Assembly (NCBI GenBank): GCA_038025085.1
Contig: CM076146.1
Coordinates: forward strand, 22,734,001-22,798,000
Length of the DNA stretch: 64,000 bases
Source of the DNA: Tetragonia tetragonoides
Taxonomy: Eukaryota > Streptophyta > Magnoliopsida > Caryophyllales > Aizoaceae
Reading direction: 5' to 3'
The position numbers and the translations under genes are program-made. Shown piece by piece: positions 13,481 to 26,480 of the stretch. The notes beneath the pieces were generated by a model. That model searched no databases. It saw nothing but the letters and a program-made list of their open reading frames with translations, and was not told the origin of the DNA. Each line of letters opens with the position of its first letter. The stretch's first letter is position 1.

Positions 13481-14999
13481 TAACTGTAAACATCCTAGGT
13501 ATAGTTTCACACTCAAATGAATGCAAACAAAGTATTTGGATGCTTTCTCTTAATATACAACACAAAAGAACTCAAATCTCTTTCACCCTACTCGTATGAG
13601 CTTTTAAAAGGCGTAAATGCATTCAAAAGCTTTAGTTGAAGCTTGTTTGTAACTGTAAACATGCTAGGTGTAGTTTCACACTCAAATGATTGCAAACAAA
13701 GTATTTGGATGATTTCTTTTAATATACAACACAAAAGAACTCAAATCTCTTTCACCCTACTCGTATGAGCTTTTAAAAGGCGTAAATGCATTCAAAAGCT
13801 TGAGTTGAAACTTGTTTGTAACTGTAATCATCCTAGGTATAATTTCACAATCAAATGAATGCAAACAAAGTATTTGGATGCTTTCTTTTAATATACAACA
13901 CAAAAGAACTCAAATCTCTTTCACCCTACTCGTATGAGCTTTTAAAACGCGTAAATGCATTCAAAAGCTTGAGTTGAAGCTTGTTTGTGACTGTAAATAT
14001 CCTAGGTATAGTTTCACACTCAAATGAATGCAAACAAAGTATTTGGATGCTTTCTCTTAATATACAACACAAAAGAACTCAAATCTTTAACCCTACTCGT
14101 ATGAGCTTTTAAAAGGCGTAAATGCATTCAAAAGCTTGAGTTGAAGCTTGTTTGTAACTGTAAACATGCTAGGTGTAGTTTCACACTCAAATGATTGCAA
14201 ACAAAGTATTTGGATGATTTCTCTTAATATACAACACAAAAGAACTCAAATCTTTTTCACCCTACTCGTATGAGCTTTTAAAAACGCGTAAATGCATTCA
14301 AAAGCTTGAGTTGAAGCTTGTTTGTAACTGTAAACATCCTAGGTATAGTTTCACACTCAAATGAATGCAAACAAAGTATTTGGATGCTTTCTCTTAATAT
14401 ACAACACAAAAGAACTCAAATCTCTTTCACCCTACTCGTATGAGCTTTTAAAACGCGTAAATGCATTCAAAAGCTTGAGTTGAAGCTTGTTTGTGACTGT
14501 AAACATCCTAGGTATAGTTTCACACTCAAATGAATGCAAACAAAGTATTTGGATGCTTTCTCTTAATATACAACACAAAAGAACTCAAATCTTTAACCCT
14601 ACTCGTATGAGCTTTTAAAAGGCGTAAATGCATTCAAAAGCTTGAGTTGAAGCTTGTTTGTAACTGTAAACATGCTAGGTGTAGTTTCACACTCAAATGA
14701 TTGCAAACAAAGTATTTGGATGATTTCTCTTAATATACAACACAAAAGAACTCGAATCTCTTTCACCCTACTCGTATGAACTTTTAAAACGCGTAAATGC
14801 ATTCAAAAGCTTGAGTTGAAGCTTGTTTGTAACTGTAAACATCCTAGGTATAGTTTCACACTCAAATGAATGCAAACAAAGTATTTGGATGCTTTCTCTT
14901 AATATACAACACAAAAGAACTCAAATCTCTTTCACCCTACTCGTATGAGCTTTTAAAACGCGTAAATGCATTCAAAAGCTTGAGTTCAAGCTTGTTTGT

Positions 15000-16260
15000 A
15001 ACTGTAAATATGCTAGGTGTAGTTTCACACTCAAATGATTGCAAACAAAGTATTTGGATGATTTCTCTTAATATACAACACAAAAGAACTCAAATCTTTT
15101 TCACCCTACTCGTATGAGCTTTTAAAAACGCGTAAATGCATTCAAAAGCTTGAGTTGAAGCTTGTTTGTAACTGTAAACATCCTAGGAATAGTGTCACAC
15201 TCAAATGAATGCAAACAAAGTATTTGGATGCTTTCTCTTAATATACAACACCAAAAAACTCAAATCTCTTTCACCCTACTCGTATGAGCTTTTAAAACGC
15301 GTAAATGCATTCAAAAGCTTGAGTTGAAGCTTGTTTGTGACTGTAAACATCCTAGGTATAGTTTCACACTCAAATGAATACAAACAAAGTATTTGGATGC
15401 TTTCTCTTAATATACAACACAAAAGAATTCAAATCTTTAACCCTACTCGTATGAGCTTTTAAAAGGCGTAAATGCATTCAAAAGCTTGAGTTGAAGCTTG
15501 TTTGTAACTGTAAACATGCTAGGTGTAGTTTCACACTCAAATGATTGCAAACAAAGTATTTGGATGATTTCTCTTAATATACAACACAAAAGAACTCGAA
15601 TCTCTTTCACCCTACTCGTATGAGCTTTTAAAACGCGTAAATGCATTCAAAAGCTTGAGTTGAAGCTTGTTTGTAACTGTAAACATCCTAGGTATAGTTT
15701 CACACTCAAATGAATGCAAACAAAGTATTTGGATGCTTTCTCTTAATATACAACACAAAAGAACTCAAATCTCTTTCACCCTACTCGTATGAGCTTTTAA
15801 AAGGCGTAAATGCATTCAAAAGCTTGAGTTGAAGCTTGTTTGTAACTGTAAACATGCTAGGTGTAGTTTCACACTCAAATGATTGCAAACAAAGTATTTG
15901 GATGATTTCTTTTAATATACAACACAAAAGAACTCAAATCTCTTTCACCCTACTCGTATGAGCTTTTAAAACGCGTAAATGCATTCAAAAGCTTGAGTTG
16001 AAACTTGTTTGTGACTGTAATCATCCTAGGTATAATTTCACAATCAAATGAATGCAAACAAAGTATTTGGATGCTTTCTCTTAATATACAACACAAAAGA
16101 ACTCAAATCTCTTTCACCCTACTCGTATGAGCTTTTAAAACGCGTAAATGCATTCAAAAGCCTGAGTTGAAGCTTGTTTGTAACTGTAAACATGCTAGCT
16201 GTAGTTTCACACTCAAATGATTGCAAACAAAGTATTTGGATGCTTTCTCTTAATATACAA
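15000..16260. repeat. Left-domain satellite with private variants
   Basis: Continuous satellite of canonical, T5 and T2 monomers. Private changes include GAGTTCAAGC near 14985, CCTAGGAATAGTGTC near 15183, CACCAAAAAACTC near 15250, GAATACAAAC near 15377 and GCCTGAG near 16160. I found no other block sharing these, although the class order resembles 5.2-6.8 kb. One T5-T2 pair (near 15.44 kb) lies 843 bp from its neighbours on each side. Confidence 0.72.
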
Positions 16261-19200
16261 CACAAAAGAACTCAAATCTTTAACCCTACTCGTATGAGCT
16301 TTTAAAAGGCGTAAATGCATTCAAAAGCTTGAGTTGAAGCTTGTTTGTAACTGTAAACATGCTAGGTGTAGTTTCACACTCAAATGATTGCAAACAAAGT
16401 ATTTGGATGATTTCTCTTAATATACAACACAAAAGAACTCGAATCTCTTTCACCCTACTCGTATGAGCTTTTAAAACGCGTAAATGCATTCAAAAGCTTG
16501 AGTTGAAGCTTGTTTGTAACTGTAAACATCCTAGGTATAGTTTCACACTCAAATGAATGCAAACAAAGTATTTGGATGCTTTCTCTTAATATACAACACA
16601 AAAGAACTCAAATCTCTTTCACCCTACTCGTATGAGCTTTTAAAAGGCGTAAATGCATTCAAAAGCTTGAGTTGAAGCTTGTTTGTAACTGTAAACATGC
16701 TAGGTGTAGTTTCACACTCAAATGATTGCAAACAAAGTATTTGGATGATTTCTTTTAATATACAACACAAAAGAACTCAAATCTCTTTCACCCTACTCGT
16801 ATGAGCTTTTAAAACGCGTAAATGCATTCAAAAGCTTGAGTTGAAGCTTGTTTGTAACTGTAATCATCCTAGGTATAATTTCACAATCAAATGAATGCAA
16901 ACAAAGTATTTGGATGCTTTCTCTTAATATACAACACAAAAGAACTCAAATCTCTTTCACCCTACTCGTATGAGCTTTTAAAACGCGTAAATGCATTCAA
17001 AAGCTTGAGTTGAAGCTTGTTTGTGACTGTAAACATCCTAGGTATAGTTTCACACTCAAATGAATGCAAACAAAGTATTTGGATGCTTTCTCTTAATATA
17101 CAACACAAAAGAACTCAAATCTTTAACCCTACTCGTATGAGCTTTTAAAAGGCGTAAATGCATTCTAAAGCTTGAGTTGAAGCTTGTTTGTAACTGTAAA
17201 CATGCTAGGTGTAGTTTCACACTCAAATGATTGCAAACAAAGTATTTGGATGATTTCTCTTAATATACAACACAAAAGAACTCGAATCTCTTTCACCCTA
17301 CTCGTATGAGCTTTTAAAACGCGTAAATGCATTCAAAAGCTTGAGTTGAAGCTTGTTTGTAACTGTAAACATCCTAGGTATAGTTTCACACTCAAATGAA
17401 TGCAAACAAAGTATTTGGATGCTTTCTCTTAATATACAACACAAAAGAACTCAAATCTCTTTCACCCTACTCGTATGAGCTTTTAAAAGGCGTAAATGCA
17501 TTCAAAAGCTTGAGTTGAAGCTTGTTTGTGACTGTAAACATCCTAGGTATAGTTTCACACTCAAATGAATGCAAACAAAGTATTTGGATGCTTTCTCTTA
17601 ATATACAACACAAAAGAACTCAAATCTTTAACCCTACTCGTATGAGCTTTTAAAAGGCGTAAATGCATTCTAAAGCTTGAGTTGAAGCTTGTTTGTAACT
17701 GTAAACATGCTAGGTGTAGTTTCACACTTAAATGATTGCAAACAAAGTATTTGGATGATTTCTCTTAATATACAACACAAAAGAACTCGAATCTCTTTCA
17801 CCCTACTCGTATGAGCTTTTAAAACGCGTAAATGCATTCAAAAGCTTGAGTTGAAGCTTGTTTGTAACTGTAAACATCCTAGGTATAGTTTCACACTCAA
17901 ATGAATGCAAACAAAGTATTTGGATGCTTTCTCTTAATATACAACACAAAAGAACTCAAATCTCTTTCACCCTACTCGTATGAGCTTTTAAAAGGCGTAA
18001 ATGCATTCAAAAGCTTGAGTTGAAGCTTGTTTGTAACTGTAAACATGCTAGGTGTAGTTTCACACTCAAATGATTGCAAACAAAGTATTTGGATGATTTC
18101 TCTTAATATACAACACAAAAGAACTCAAATCTCTTTCACCCTACTCGTATGAGCTTTTAAAAGGCTTAAATGCATTCAAAAGCTTGAGTTGAAGCTTGTT
18201 TGTAACTGTAAACATCCTAGGTATAGTTTCACACTCAAATGAATGCAAACAAAGTATTTGGATGCTTTCTCTTAATATACAACACAAAAGAACTCAAATC
18301 TTTAACCCTACTCGTATGAGCTTTTAAAAGGCGTAAATGCATTCTAAAGCTTGAGTTGAAGCTTGTTTGTAACTGTAAACATGCTAGGTGTAGTTTCACA
18401 CTCAAATGATTGCAAACAAAGTATTTGGATGATTTCTCTTAATATACAACACAAAAGAACTCGAATCTCTTTCACCCTACTCGTATGAGCTTTTAAAACG
18501 CGTAAATGCATTCAAAAGCTTGAGTTGAAGCTTGTTTGTAACTGTAAACATCCTAGGTATAGTTTCACACTCAAATGAATGCAAACAAAGTATTTGGATG
18601 CTTTCTCTTAATATACAACACAAAAGAACTCAAATCTCTTTCACCCTACTCGTATGAGCTTTTAAAAGGCGTAAATGCATTCAAAAGCTTGAGTTGAAGC
18701 TTGTTTGTGACTGTAAACATCCTAGGTATAGTTTCACACTCAAATGAATGCAAACAAAGTATTTGGATGCTTTCTCTTAATATACAACACAAAAGAACTC
18801 AAATCTTTAACCCTACTCGTATGAGCTTTTAAAAGGCGTAAATGCATTCTAAAGCTTGAGTTGAAGCTTGTTTGTAACTGTAAACATGCTAGGTGTAGTT
18901 TCACACTTAAATGATTGCAAACAAAGTATTTGGATGATTTCTCTTAATATACAACACAAAAGAACTCGAATCTCTTTCACCCTACTCGTATGAGCTTTTA
19001 AAACGCGTAAATGCATTCAAAAGCTTGAGTTGAAGCTTGTTTGTAACTGTAAACATCCTAGGTATAGTTTCACACTCAAATGAATGCAAACAAAGTATTT
19101 GGATGCTTTCTCTTAATATACAACACAAAAGAACTCAAATCTCTTTCACCCTACTCGTATGAGCTTTTAAAAGGCGTAAATGCATTCAAAAGCTTGAGTT

Positions 19201-20890
19201 GAAGCTTGTTTGTAACTGTAAACATGCTAGGTGTAGTTTCACACTCAAATGATTGCAAACAAAGTATTTGGATGATTTCTCTTAATATACAACACAAAAG
19301 AACTCAAATCTCTTTCACCCTACTCGTATGAGCTTTTAAAAGGCTTAAATGCATTCAAAAGCTTGAGTTGAAGCTTGTTTGTAACTGTAAACATCCTAGG
19401 TATAGTTTCACACTCAAATGAATGCAAACAAAGTATTTGGATGCTTTCTCTTAATATACAACACAAAAGAACTCAAATCTTTAACCCTACTCGTATGAGC
19501 TTTTAAAAGGCGTAAATGCATTCAAAAACTTGAGTTGAAGCTTGTTTGTAACTGTAAATATGCTAGGTGTAGTTTCACACTCAAATGATTGCAAACAAAG
19601 TATTTGGATGATTTCTCTTAATATACAACACAAAAGAACTCAAATCTTTTTCACCCTACTCGTATGAGCTTTTAAAAACGCGTAAATGCATTCAAAAGCT
19701 TGAGTTGAAGCTTGTTTGTAACTGTAAACATCCTAGGTATAGTTTCACACTCAAATGAATGCAAACAAAGTATTTGGATGCTTTCTCTTAATATACAACA
19801 CAAAAGAACTCAAATCTCTTTCACCCTACTCGTATGAGCTTTTAAAACGCGTAAATGCATTCAAAAGCTTGAGTTGAAGCTTGTTTGTGACTGTAAACAT
19901 CCTAGCTATAGTTTCACACTCAAATGAATGCAAACAAAGTATTTGGATGCTTTCTCTTAATATACAACACAAAAGAACTCAAATCTTTAACCCTACTCGT
20001 ATGAGCTTTTAAAAGGCGTAAATGCATTCAAAAGCTTGAGTTGAAGCTTGTTTGTAACTGTAAACATGCTAGGTGTAGTTTCACACTCAAATGATTGCAA
20101 ACAAAGTATTTGGATGATTTCTCTTAATATACAACACAAAAGAACTCGAATCTCTTTCACCCTACTCGTATGAGCTTTTAAAACGCGTAAATGCATTCAA
20201 AAGCTTGAGTTGAAGCTTGTTTGTAACTGTAAACATCCTAGGTATAGTTTCACACTCAAATGAATGCAAACAAAGTATTTGGATGCTTTCTCTTAATATA
20301 CAACACAAAAGAACTCAAATCTCTTTCACCCTACTCGTATGAGCTTTTAAAAGGCGTAAATGCATTCAAAAGCTTGAGTTGAAGCTTGTTTGTAACTGTA
20401 AACATGCTAGGTGTAGTTTCACACTCAAATGATTGCAAACAAAGTATTTGGATGATTTCTTTTAATATACAACACAAAAGAACTCAAATCTCTTTCACCC
20501 TACTCGTATGAGCTTTTAAAACGCGTAAATGCATTCAAAAGCTTGAGTTGAAACTTGTTTGTAACTGTAAACATCCTAGGTATAATTTCACAATCAAATT
20601 AATGCAAACAAAGTATTTGGATGCTTTCTCTTAAATATACAACACAAAAGAACTCAAATCTCTTTCACCCTACTCGTATGAGCTTTTAAAAGGCGTAAAT
20701 GCATTCAAAAGCTTGAGTTGAAGCTTGTTTGTAACTGTAAACATGCTAGGTGTAGTTTCACACTCAAATGATTGCAAACAAAGTATTTGGATGCTTTCTC
20801 TTAATATACAATACAAAAGAACTCAAATCTCTTTCACCCTACTCGTATGAGCTTTTAAAAGGCGTAAATGCATTCAAAAGCTTGAGTTGA
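16260..20890. repeat. Source-type block later repeated at 23.0-26.48 kb
   Basis: The left part matches 23.0 kb onward at an offset of 6747 bp (T5-T2-like pairs at 16286 and 23033). The right part matches at 5568 bp (CCTAGCTATAG at 19901/25469, CTTAAATATAC at 20631/26199, GGCTTAAATGC at 19342/24910, T5-T2 pairs at 19993/25561). The difference, 1179 bp, is exactly one copy of the tandem 7-monomer unit present twice here and once in the other block. Confidence 0.87.
17130..19480. repeat. Tandem 1179-bp (7-monomer) repeat, CATTCTAAAG type
   Basis: The rare word CATTCTAAAG occurs at 17161, 17666, 18340 and 18845: spacing 505, 674, 505 bp, so an 1179-bp unit occurs twice. GGCTTAAATGC at 18163 and 19342 confirms it. 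The 505-bp piece is the T5-T2-canonical trimer (507 minus 2). Seven monomers minus two T5 deletions (-4) gives 1179. This unit has the same length as that at 11.1-13.5 kb but different monomers. Confidence 0.88.
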
Positions 20891-21590
20891 AGCTTGTTTG
20901 TAACTGTAAACATCCTAGGTATAATTTCACAATCAAATGAATGCAAACAAAGTATTTGGATGCTTTCTCTTCATATACAACACAAAAGAACTCAAATCTC
21001 TTTCACCCTACTTGTATGAGCTTTTAAAACGCGTAAATGCATTCAAAAGCTTGAGTTGAAGCTTGTCTGTAACTGTAAACATCCTAGGTGTAGTTTCACA
21101 GTCAAATGATTGCAAACAAAGTATTTGGATGCTTTCTCTTAATATACAACACAAAAGAACTCAATTTCTATCACCCTAGTCGTAAGAGCTGTTAAAACGC
21201 GTAAATTCATTCAACAGATTGAGTTGAAGCTTGTTGTAACTGTAAACATCCTAGGTGTAGTTTTACACTCAAATGAATGTAAACAAAGTATTGGGATGCT
21301 TTCTCTTAATATACAACACAGAAGAACTCAAATCTCTTTCACCCTACTCGTATGAGCTTTTAAAACACGTAAATGCATTCAAAAGCTTGAGTTAAAGCTT
21401 GTTTGTAACTGTAAACATCCTAGGTATAGTTTCACACTCAAATGAATGCAACCAAAGTATTTGGATGCTTTCTCTTAATATACAACACAAAAGAACTCAA
21501 ATCTCTTTCACCCTACTCGTATGAGCTTTTAAAAACGCGTAAATGCATTCAAAAGCTTGAGTTGAAGCTTGTTTGTAACTGTAAACATCC
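20890..21590. repeat. Junction satellite with left-domain V pair
   Basis: Contains a CTTCATATAC monomer, a TTGTATGAG/GTCTGTAAC monomer, a V monomer with the GTTGTAAC deletion, the ATTGGG monomer (21289) and an AACCAAAG monomer with TTTTAAAAACG. The order CTTCATATAC, GTCTGTAAC, V, ATTGGG is the same as at 3.9-4.4 kb and 8.3-8.75 kb. It is the rightmost left-type V pair in the window. Confidence 0.78.
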
Positions 21591-23010
21591 TAGGTATAGT
21601 TTCACACTCAAATGAATGCAAACAAAGTATTTGGATGCTTTCTCTTAATACACAACACAAAAGAACTCAAATCTCTTTCACCCTACTCGTATGAGCTTTT
21701 AAAACGCGTAAATGCATTCAAAAGCTTGAGTTAAAGCTTGTTTGTAACTGTAAACATCCTAGGTGTAATTTCACTCTCAAATGAAAGCAAACAATGTATT
21801 TGGATGCTTTCTCTTAATATGCAACACAAAAGAACTCAAATCTCTTTCACCCTACTCGTATGAGCTTTTAAAACGCGTAATTGCATTCAAAAGCTTGAGT
21901 TGAAGCTTGTTTGTAACTGTAAACATCCTAGGTGTAATTTCACTCTCAAATGAAAGCAAACAAAGTATTTGGATGCTTTCTCTTAATATACAACACAAAA
22001 GAACTCAAATCCCTTTCACCCTACTCGTATGAGCTTTTAAAACGCGTAAATGCATTCAAAAGCTTGACTTGAAGCTTGTTTGTAACTGTAAACATCCTAG
22101 GTGTAATTTCACTCTCAAATGAAAGCAAACAAAGTATTTGGATGCTTTCTCTTAATATACAACACAAAAGAACTCAAATCTCTTTCACCCTACTTGTATG
22201 AGCTTTTAAAACGCGTAAATGCATTCAAAAGCTTGAGTTGAAGCTTGTCTGTAACTGTAAACATCCTAGGTGTAGTTTCACAGTCAAATGATTGCAAACA
22301 AAGTATTTGGATGCTTTCTCTTAATATACAACACAAAAGAACTCAATTTCTATCACCCTAGTCGTAAGAGCTGTTAAAACGCGTAAATTCATTCAACAGC
22401 TTGAGTTGAAGCTTGTTTGTACTTGTAAACATCTTAGGTGTAGTTTCACACTCAAATGAATGCAAACAACGCATTTGGATGCTTTCTCTTAATATACAAC
22501 ACAAAAGAACTCAAATCTCTTTCACCCTACTCGTATGAGCTTTTAAAAGGCGTAAATGCATTCAAAAGCTTGAGTTGAAGCTTGTTTGTAACTGTAGACA
22601 TGCTAGGTGTAGTTTCACACTCAAATGATTGCAAACAAAGTATTTGGATGATTTCTCTTAATATACAACACAAAAGAACTCAAATCTCTTTCACCCTACT
22701 CGTATGAGCTTTTAAAACGCGTAAATGCATTCAAAAGCTTGAGTTGAAACTTGTTTGTAACTGTAAAAATCCTAGGTATAGTTTCACACTCAAATGAATG
22801 CAAACAAAGTATTTGGATGCTTTCTCTTAATATACAACACAAAAAACTCAAATCTCTTTCACCCTACTCGTATAAGCTTTTCAAACGCGTAAATGCATTC
22901 AAAAGCTTGAGTTGAAACTTGTTTGTAACTGTAAACATCCTAGGTATAGTTTCACACTCAAATGAATGCAAACAACGTGTTTGGATGCTTTCTCTTAATA
23001 TACAACACAA
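21590..23010. repeat. 10-monomer-type unit, repeated at 26.48-27.9 kb
   Basis: Shares GAGTTAAAGC (21728 and 26621) and GTAACTGTAGACATGC (22588 and 27481) with the right-hand copy at an exact 4893-bp offset, as well as AATATGCAACAC, AAATCCCTTTC and CTTGACTTGAAGC. The block between the copies (23.0-26.48 kb) is itself a copy of 16.26-20.9 kb, so a larger segment of about 4.9 kb was probably involved. Confidence 0.85.
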
Positions 23011-26000
23011 AAGAACTCAAATCTCTTTCACCCTACTTGTATGAGCTTTTAAAAGGCGTAAATGCATTCAAAAGCTTGAGTTGAAGCTTGTTTGTAACTG
23101 TAAACATGCTAGGTGTAGTTTCACACTCAAATGATTGCAAACAAAGTATTTGGATGATTTCTCTTAATATACAACACAAAAGAACTCGAATCTCTTTCAC
23201 CCTACTCGTATGAGCTTTTAAAACGCGTAAATGCATTCAAAAGCTTGAGTTGAAGCTTGTTTGTAACTGTAAACATCCTAGGTATAGTTTCACACTCAAA
23301 TGAATGCAAACAAAGTATTTGGATGCTTTCTCTTAATATACAACACAAAAGAACTCAAATCTCTTTCACCCTACTCGTATGAGCTTTTAAAAGGCGTAAA
23401 TGCATTCAAAAGCTTGAGTTGAAGCTTGTTTGTAACTGTAAACATGCTAGGTGTAGTTTCACACTCAAATGATTGCAAACAAAGTATTTGGATGATTTCT
23501 TTTAATATACAACACAAAAGAACTCAAATCTCTTTCACCCTACTCGTATGAGCTTTTAAAACGCGTAAATGCATTCAAAAGCTTGAGTTGAAACTTGTTT
23601 GTAACTGTAATCATCCTAGGTATAATTTCACAATCAAATGAATGCAAACAAAGTATTTGGATGCTTTCTCTTAATATACAACACAAAAGAACTCAAATCT
23701 CTTTCACCCTACTCGTATGAGCTTTTAAAACGCGTAAATGCATTCAAAAGCTTGAGTTGAAGCTTGTTTGTGACTGTAAACATCCTAGGTATAGTTTCAC
23801 ACTCAAATGAATGCAAACAAAGTATTTGGATGCTTTCTCTTAATATACAACACAAAAGAACTCAAATCTTTAACCCTACTCGTATGAGCTTTTAAAAGGC
23901 GTAAATGCATTCTAAAGCTTGAGTTGAAGCTTGTTTGTAACTGTAAACATGCTAGGTGTAGTTTCACACTCAAATGATTGCAAACAAAGTATTTGGATGA
24001 TTTCTCTTAATATACAACACAAAAGAACTCGAATCTCTTTCACCCTACTCGTATGAGCTTTTAAAACGCGTAAATGCATTCAAAAGCTTGAGTTGAAGCT
24101 TGTTTGTAACTGTAAACATCCTAGGTATAGTTTCACACTCAAATGAATGCAAACAAAGTATTTGGATGCTTTCTCTTAATATACAACACAAAAGAACTCA
24201 AATCTCTTTCACCCTACTCGTATGAGCTTTTAAAAGGCGTAAATGCATTCAAAAGCTTGAGTTGAAGCTTGTTTGTGACTGTAAACATCCTAGGTATAGT
24301 TTCACACTCAAATGAATGCAAACAAAGTATTTGGATGCTTTCTCTTAATATACAACACAAAAGAACTCAAATCTTTAACCCTACTCGTATGAGCTTTTAA
24401 AAGGCGTAAATGCATTCTAAAGCTTGAGTTGAAGCTTGTTTGTAACTGTAAACATGCTAGGTGTAGTTTCACACTCAAATGATTGCAAACAAAGTATTTG
24501 GATGATTTCTCTTAATATACAACACAAAAGAACTCGAATCTCTTTCACCCTACTCGTATGAGCTTTTAAAACGCGTAAATGCATTCAAAAGCTTGAGTTG
24601 AAGCTTGTTTGTAACTGTAAACATCCTAGGTATAGTTTCACACTCAAATGAATGCAAACAAAGTATTTGGATGCTTTCTCTTAATATACAACACAAAAGA
24701 ACTCAAATCTCTTTCACCCTACTCGTATGAGCTTTTAAAAGGCGTAAATGCATTCAAAAGCTTGAGTTGAAGCTTGTTTGTAACTGTAAACATGCTAGGT
24801 GTAGTTTCACACTCAAATGATTGCAAACAAAGTATTTGGATGATTTCTCTTAATATACAACACAAAAGAACTCAAATCTCTTTCACCCTACTCGTATGAG
24901 CTTTTAAAAGGCTTAAATGCATTCAAAAGCTTGAGTTGAAGCTTGTTTGTAACTGTAAACATCCTAGGTATAGTTTCACACTCAAATGAATGCAAACAAA
25001 GTATTTGGATGCTTTCTCTTAATATACAACACAAAAGAACTCAAATCTTTAACCCTACTCGTATGAGCTTTTAAAAGGCGTAAATGCATTCAAAAACTTG
25101 AGTTGAAGCTTGTTTGTAACTGTAAATATGCTAGGTGTAGTTTCACACTCAAATGATTGCAAACAAAGTATTTGGATGATTTCTCTTAATATACAACACA
25201 AAAGAACTCAAATCTTTTTCACCCTACTCGTATGAGCTTTTAAAAACGCGTAAATGCATTCAAAAGCTTGAGTTGAAGCTTGTTTGTAACTGTAAACATC
25301 CTAGGTATAGTTTCACACTCAAATGAATGCAAACAAAGTATTTGGATGCTTTCTCTTAATATACAACACAAAAGAACTCAAATCTCTTTCACCCTACTCG
25401 TATGAGCTTTTAAAACGCGTAAATGCATTCAAAAGCTTGAGTTGAAGCTTGTTTGTGACTGTAAACATCCTAGCTATAGTTTCACACTCAAATGAATGCA
25501 AACAAAGTATTTGGATGCTTTCTCTTAATATACAACACAAAAGAACTCAAATCTTTAACCCTACTCGTATGAGCTTTTAAAAGGCGTAAATGCATTCAAA
25601 AGCTTGAGTTGAAGCTTGTTTGTAACTGTAAACATGCTAGGTGTAGTTTCACACTCAAATGATTGCAAACAAAGTATTTGGATGATTTCTCTTAATATAC
25701 AACACAAAAGAACTCGAATCTCTTTCACCCTACTCGTATGAGCTTTTAAAACGCGTAAATGCATTCAAAAGCTTGAGTTGAAGCTTGTTTGTAACTGTAA
25801 ACATCCTAGGTATAGTTTCACACTCAAATGAATGCAAACAAAGTATTTGGATGCTTTCTCTTAATATACAACACAAAAGAACTCAAATCTCTTTCACCCT
25901 ACTCGTATGAGCTTTTAAAAGGCGTAAATGCATTCAAAAGCTTGAGTTGAAGCTTGTTTGTAACTGTAAACATGCTAGGTGTAGTTTCACACTCAAATGA

Positions 26001-26480
26001 TTGCAAACAAAGTATTTGGATGATTTCTTTTAATATACAACACAAAAGAACTCAAATCTCTTTCACCCTACTCGTATGAGCTTTTAAAACGCGTAAATGC
26101 ATTCAAAAGCTTGAGTTGAAACTTGTTTGTAACTGTAAACATCCTAGGTATAATTTCACAATCAAATGAATGCAAACAAAGTATTTGGATGCTTTCTCTT
26201 AAATATACAACACAAAAGAACTCAAATCTCTTTCACCCTACTCGTATGAGCTTTTAAAAGGCGTAAATGCATTCAAAAGCTTGAGTTGAAGCTTGTTTGT
26301 AACTGTAAACATGCTAGGTGTAGTTTCACACTCAAATGATTGCAAACAAAGTATTTGGATGCTTTCTCTTAATATACAATACAAAAGAACTCAAATCTCT
26401 TTCACCCTACTCGTATGAGCTTTTAAAAGGCGTAAATGCATTCAAAAGCTTGAGTTGAAGCTTGTTTGTAACTGTAAACA
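23010..26480. repeat. Second copy of the 16.26-20.89 kb block
   Basis: Contains single copies of the markers CATTCTAAAG (23908 and 24413, 505 bp apart), GGCTTAAATGC (24910), CCTAGCTATAG (25469) and CTTAAATATAC (26199). It lacks one of the two 1179-bp units of the left copy. The first monomer has a TTGTATGAG in place of CTCGTATGAG, and the left end joins an AACGTG monomer at about 23.0 kb. This block holds the last T5 monomers of the window (near 25.56 kb). Confidence 0.86.

Noticed and set aside
14866..15117. Plus-strand open frame of 83 codons
   Set aside because: Satellite read-through made possible by the private GAGTTCAAGC change near 14985; the product is a translated monomer and a half with no recognisable domain.
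1878..16489. Repeated minus-strand open frames of 67-73 codons
   Set aside because: They recur at satellite periods with nearly the same product, overlap by monomer phase, and exist only because 169 is not a multiple of three and certain variants lose a stop. No separate promoter, codon bias or non-repeat sequence supports them.
19993..25764. Further minus-strand 67-codon frames at 19993, 23033 and 25561
   Set aside because: Copies of the same satellite read-through; their spacing equals the block duplication offsets (5568 and 6747 bp), not gene family spacing.
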